Shown here: piece by piece, positions 63,962 to 64,000 of the stretch
Position numbering within the stretch: the stretch's first letter is position 1
Layout: each line of letters starts with the position of its first letter
From: Candidatus Neomarinimicrobiota bacterium
GTDB taxonomy: Bacteria > Fidelibacterota > Fidelibacteria > Fidelibacterales > Fidelibacteraceae
DNA: 64,000 nucleotides
Assembly (NCBI GenBank): GCA_021157965.1
Contig: JAGGVO010000012.1
Span: 62,001 to 126,000, forward strand
Direction of reading: 5' to 3'
Position numbers and translations under genes: made by a program
The notes under the pieces: generated by a model
The model's input: the letters and a program-made list of their open reading frames with translations, nothing else
The model's database searches: none
Told to the model about the DNA's origin: nothing

Positions 63962-64000
63962 TTATGAAGTTCCATCTCCAATCAGTTCCAGATCATATTC
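63962..64000 (-). CDS. Possible C-terminal end of an upstream gene, cut by window edge
   Basis: A minus-strand frame enters from the right edge and ends at TAA 63964-63962 after EYDLELIGDGTS, 36 bases before the PorU-like start. In a closely packed minus-strand series this may be the end of the preceding gene, but twelve residues are not enough to prove it or to name a family. Confidence 0.3.
   Translation of the reverse strand, partial: EYDLELIGDGTS

Overview
The window reads as a chromosomal segment of a Gram-negative bacterium from the FCB side of the tree (Marinimicrobia, Calditrichota and Cloacimonadota are the kind of lineage that fits), probably anaerobic and fermentative. The basis is the combination of LolCDE, TamA/TamB and a C25-family PorU-like protein with a FlgD/type IX-like C-terminal domain (outer membrane and type IX secretion), acid kinases for butyrate-type and acetate-type fermentation (Buk/Ptb, AckA), B12-dependent MetH, and the lysine aminomutase/acetyltransferase pair that makes the salt-stress solute N-epsilon-acetyl-beta-lysine. 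The phylum is inference; no rRNA gene is present.

Layout. 1-3000 (minus): a cut-off glutaredoxin, a small zinc-type anti-sigma factor, an ECF sigma factor, and phosphate butyryltransferase with butyrate kinase. 3100-7430 (minus): an apparent operon of sensor kinase, Tat-exported N-acyl-D-amino-acid deacylase lipoprotein, two-domain disulfide oxidoreductase and OsmC. 7797-11183 (minus): metH; divergent from it, alpha-glucan phosphorylase with a clear terminator. 14085-16471 (plus): a Cys-rich PAS kinase coupled to a ROK-type regulator. 16748-20342 (minus): HAD protein, DnaQ-type exonuclease, a 27-copy octanucleotide tandem array, ablB and ablA/kamA. 20343-21351: about 1 kb of decayed sequence, then tRNA-Leu(UAG) and an EamA transporter.

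22531-38640 (plus) is one compact division/cell-wall (dcw) operon: mraZ-rsmH-ftsL-ftsI-murE-murF-mraY-murD-ftsW-murG-murC-ftsQ-ftsA-ftsZ. It starts at a promoter overlapped by 10-bp-phased MraZ boxes and ends at a bidirectional terminator. Nearly every junction is a short stop/start overlap. murB and ddl are not in the cluster.

38666-63926 is all on the minus strand: rpmB; a MoxR/DUF58/BatD-like block with a TPR lipoprotein; TamA and TamB; dnaK; prfB-lysS-lolC-lolE-lolD-adh; a 3-hydroxyacyl-CoA dehydrogenase with ackA; and maf with the PorU-like protease. Most of this is housekeeping. I did not find a clearly new system. The most unusual local signals are the octanucleotide array that supplies the ablB stop codon, the debris and simple repeats around the kamA-ablB cassette, the lack of a normal murG start codon, and the Cys-cluster PAS kinase paired with a degenerate ROK regulator.
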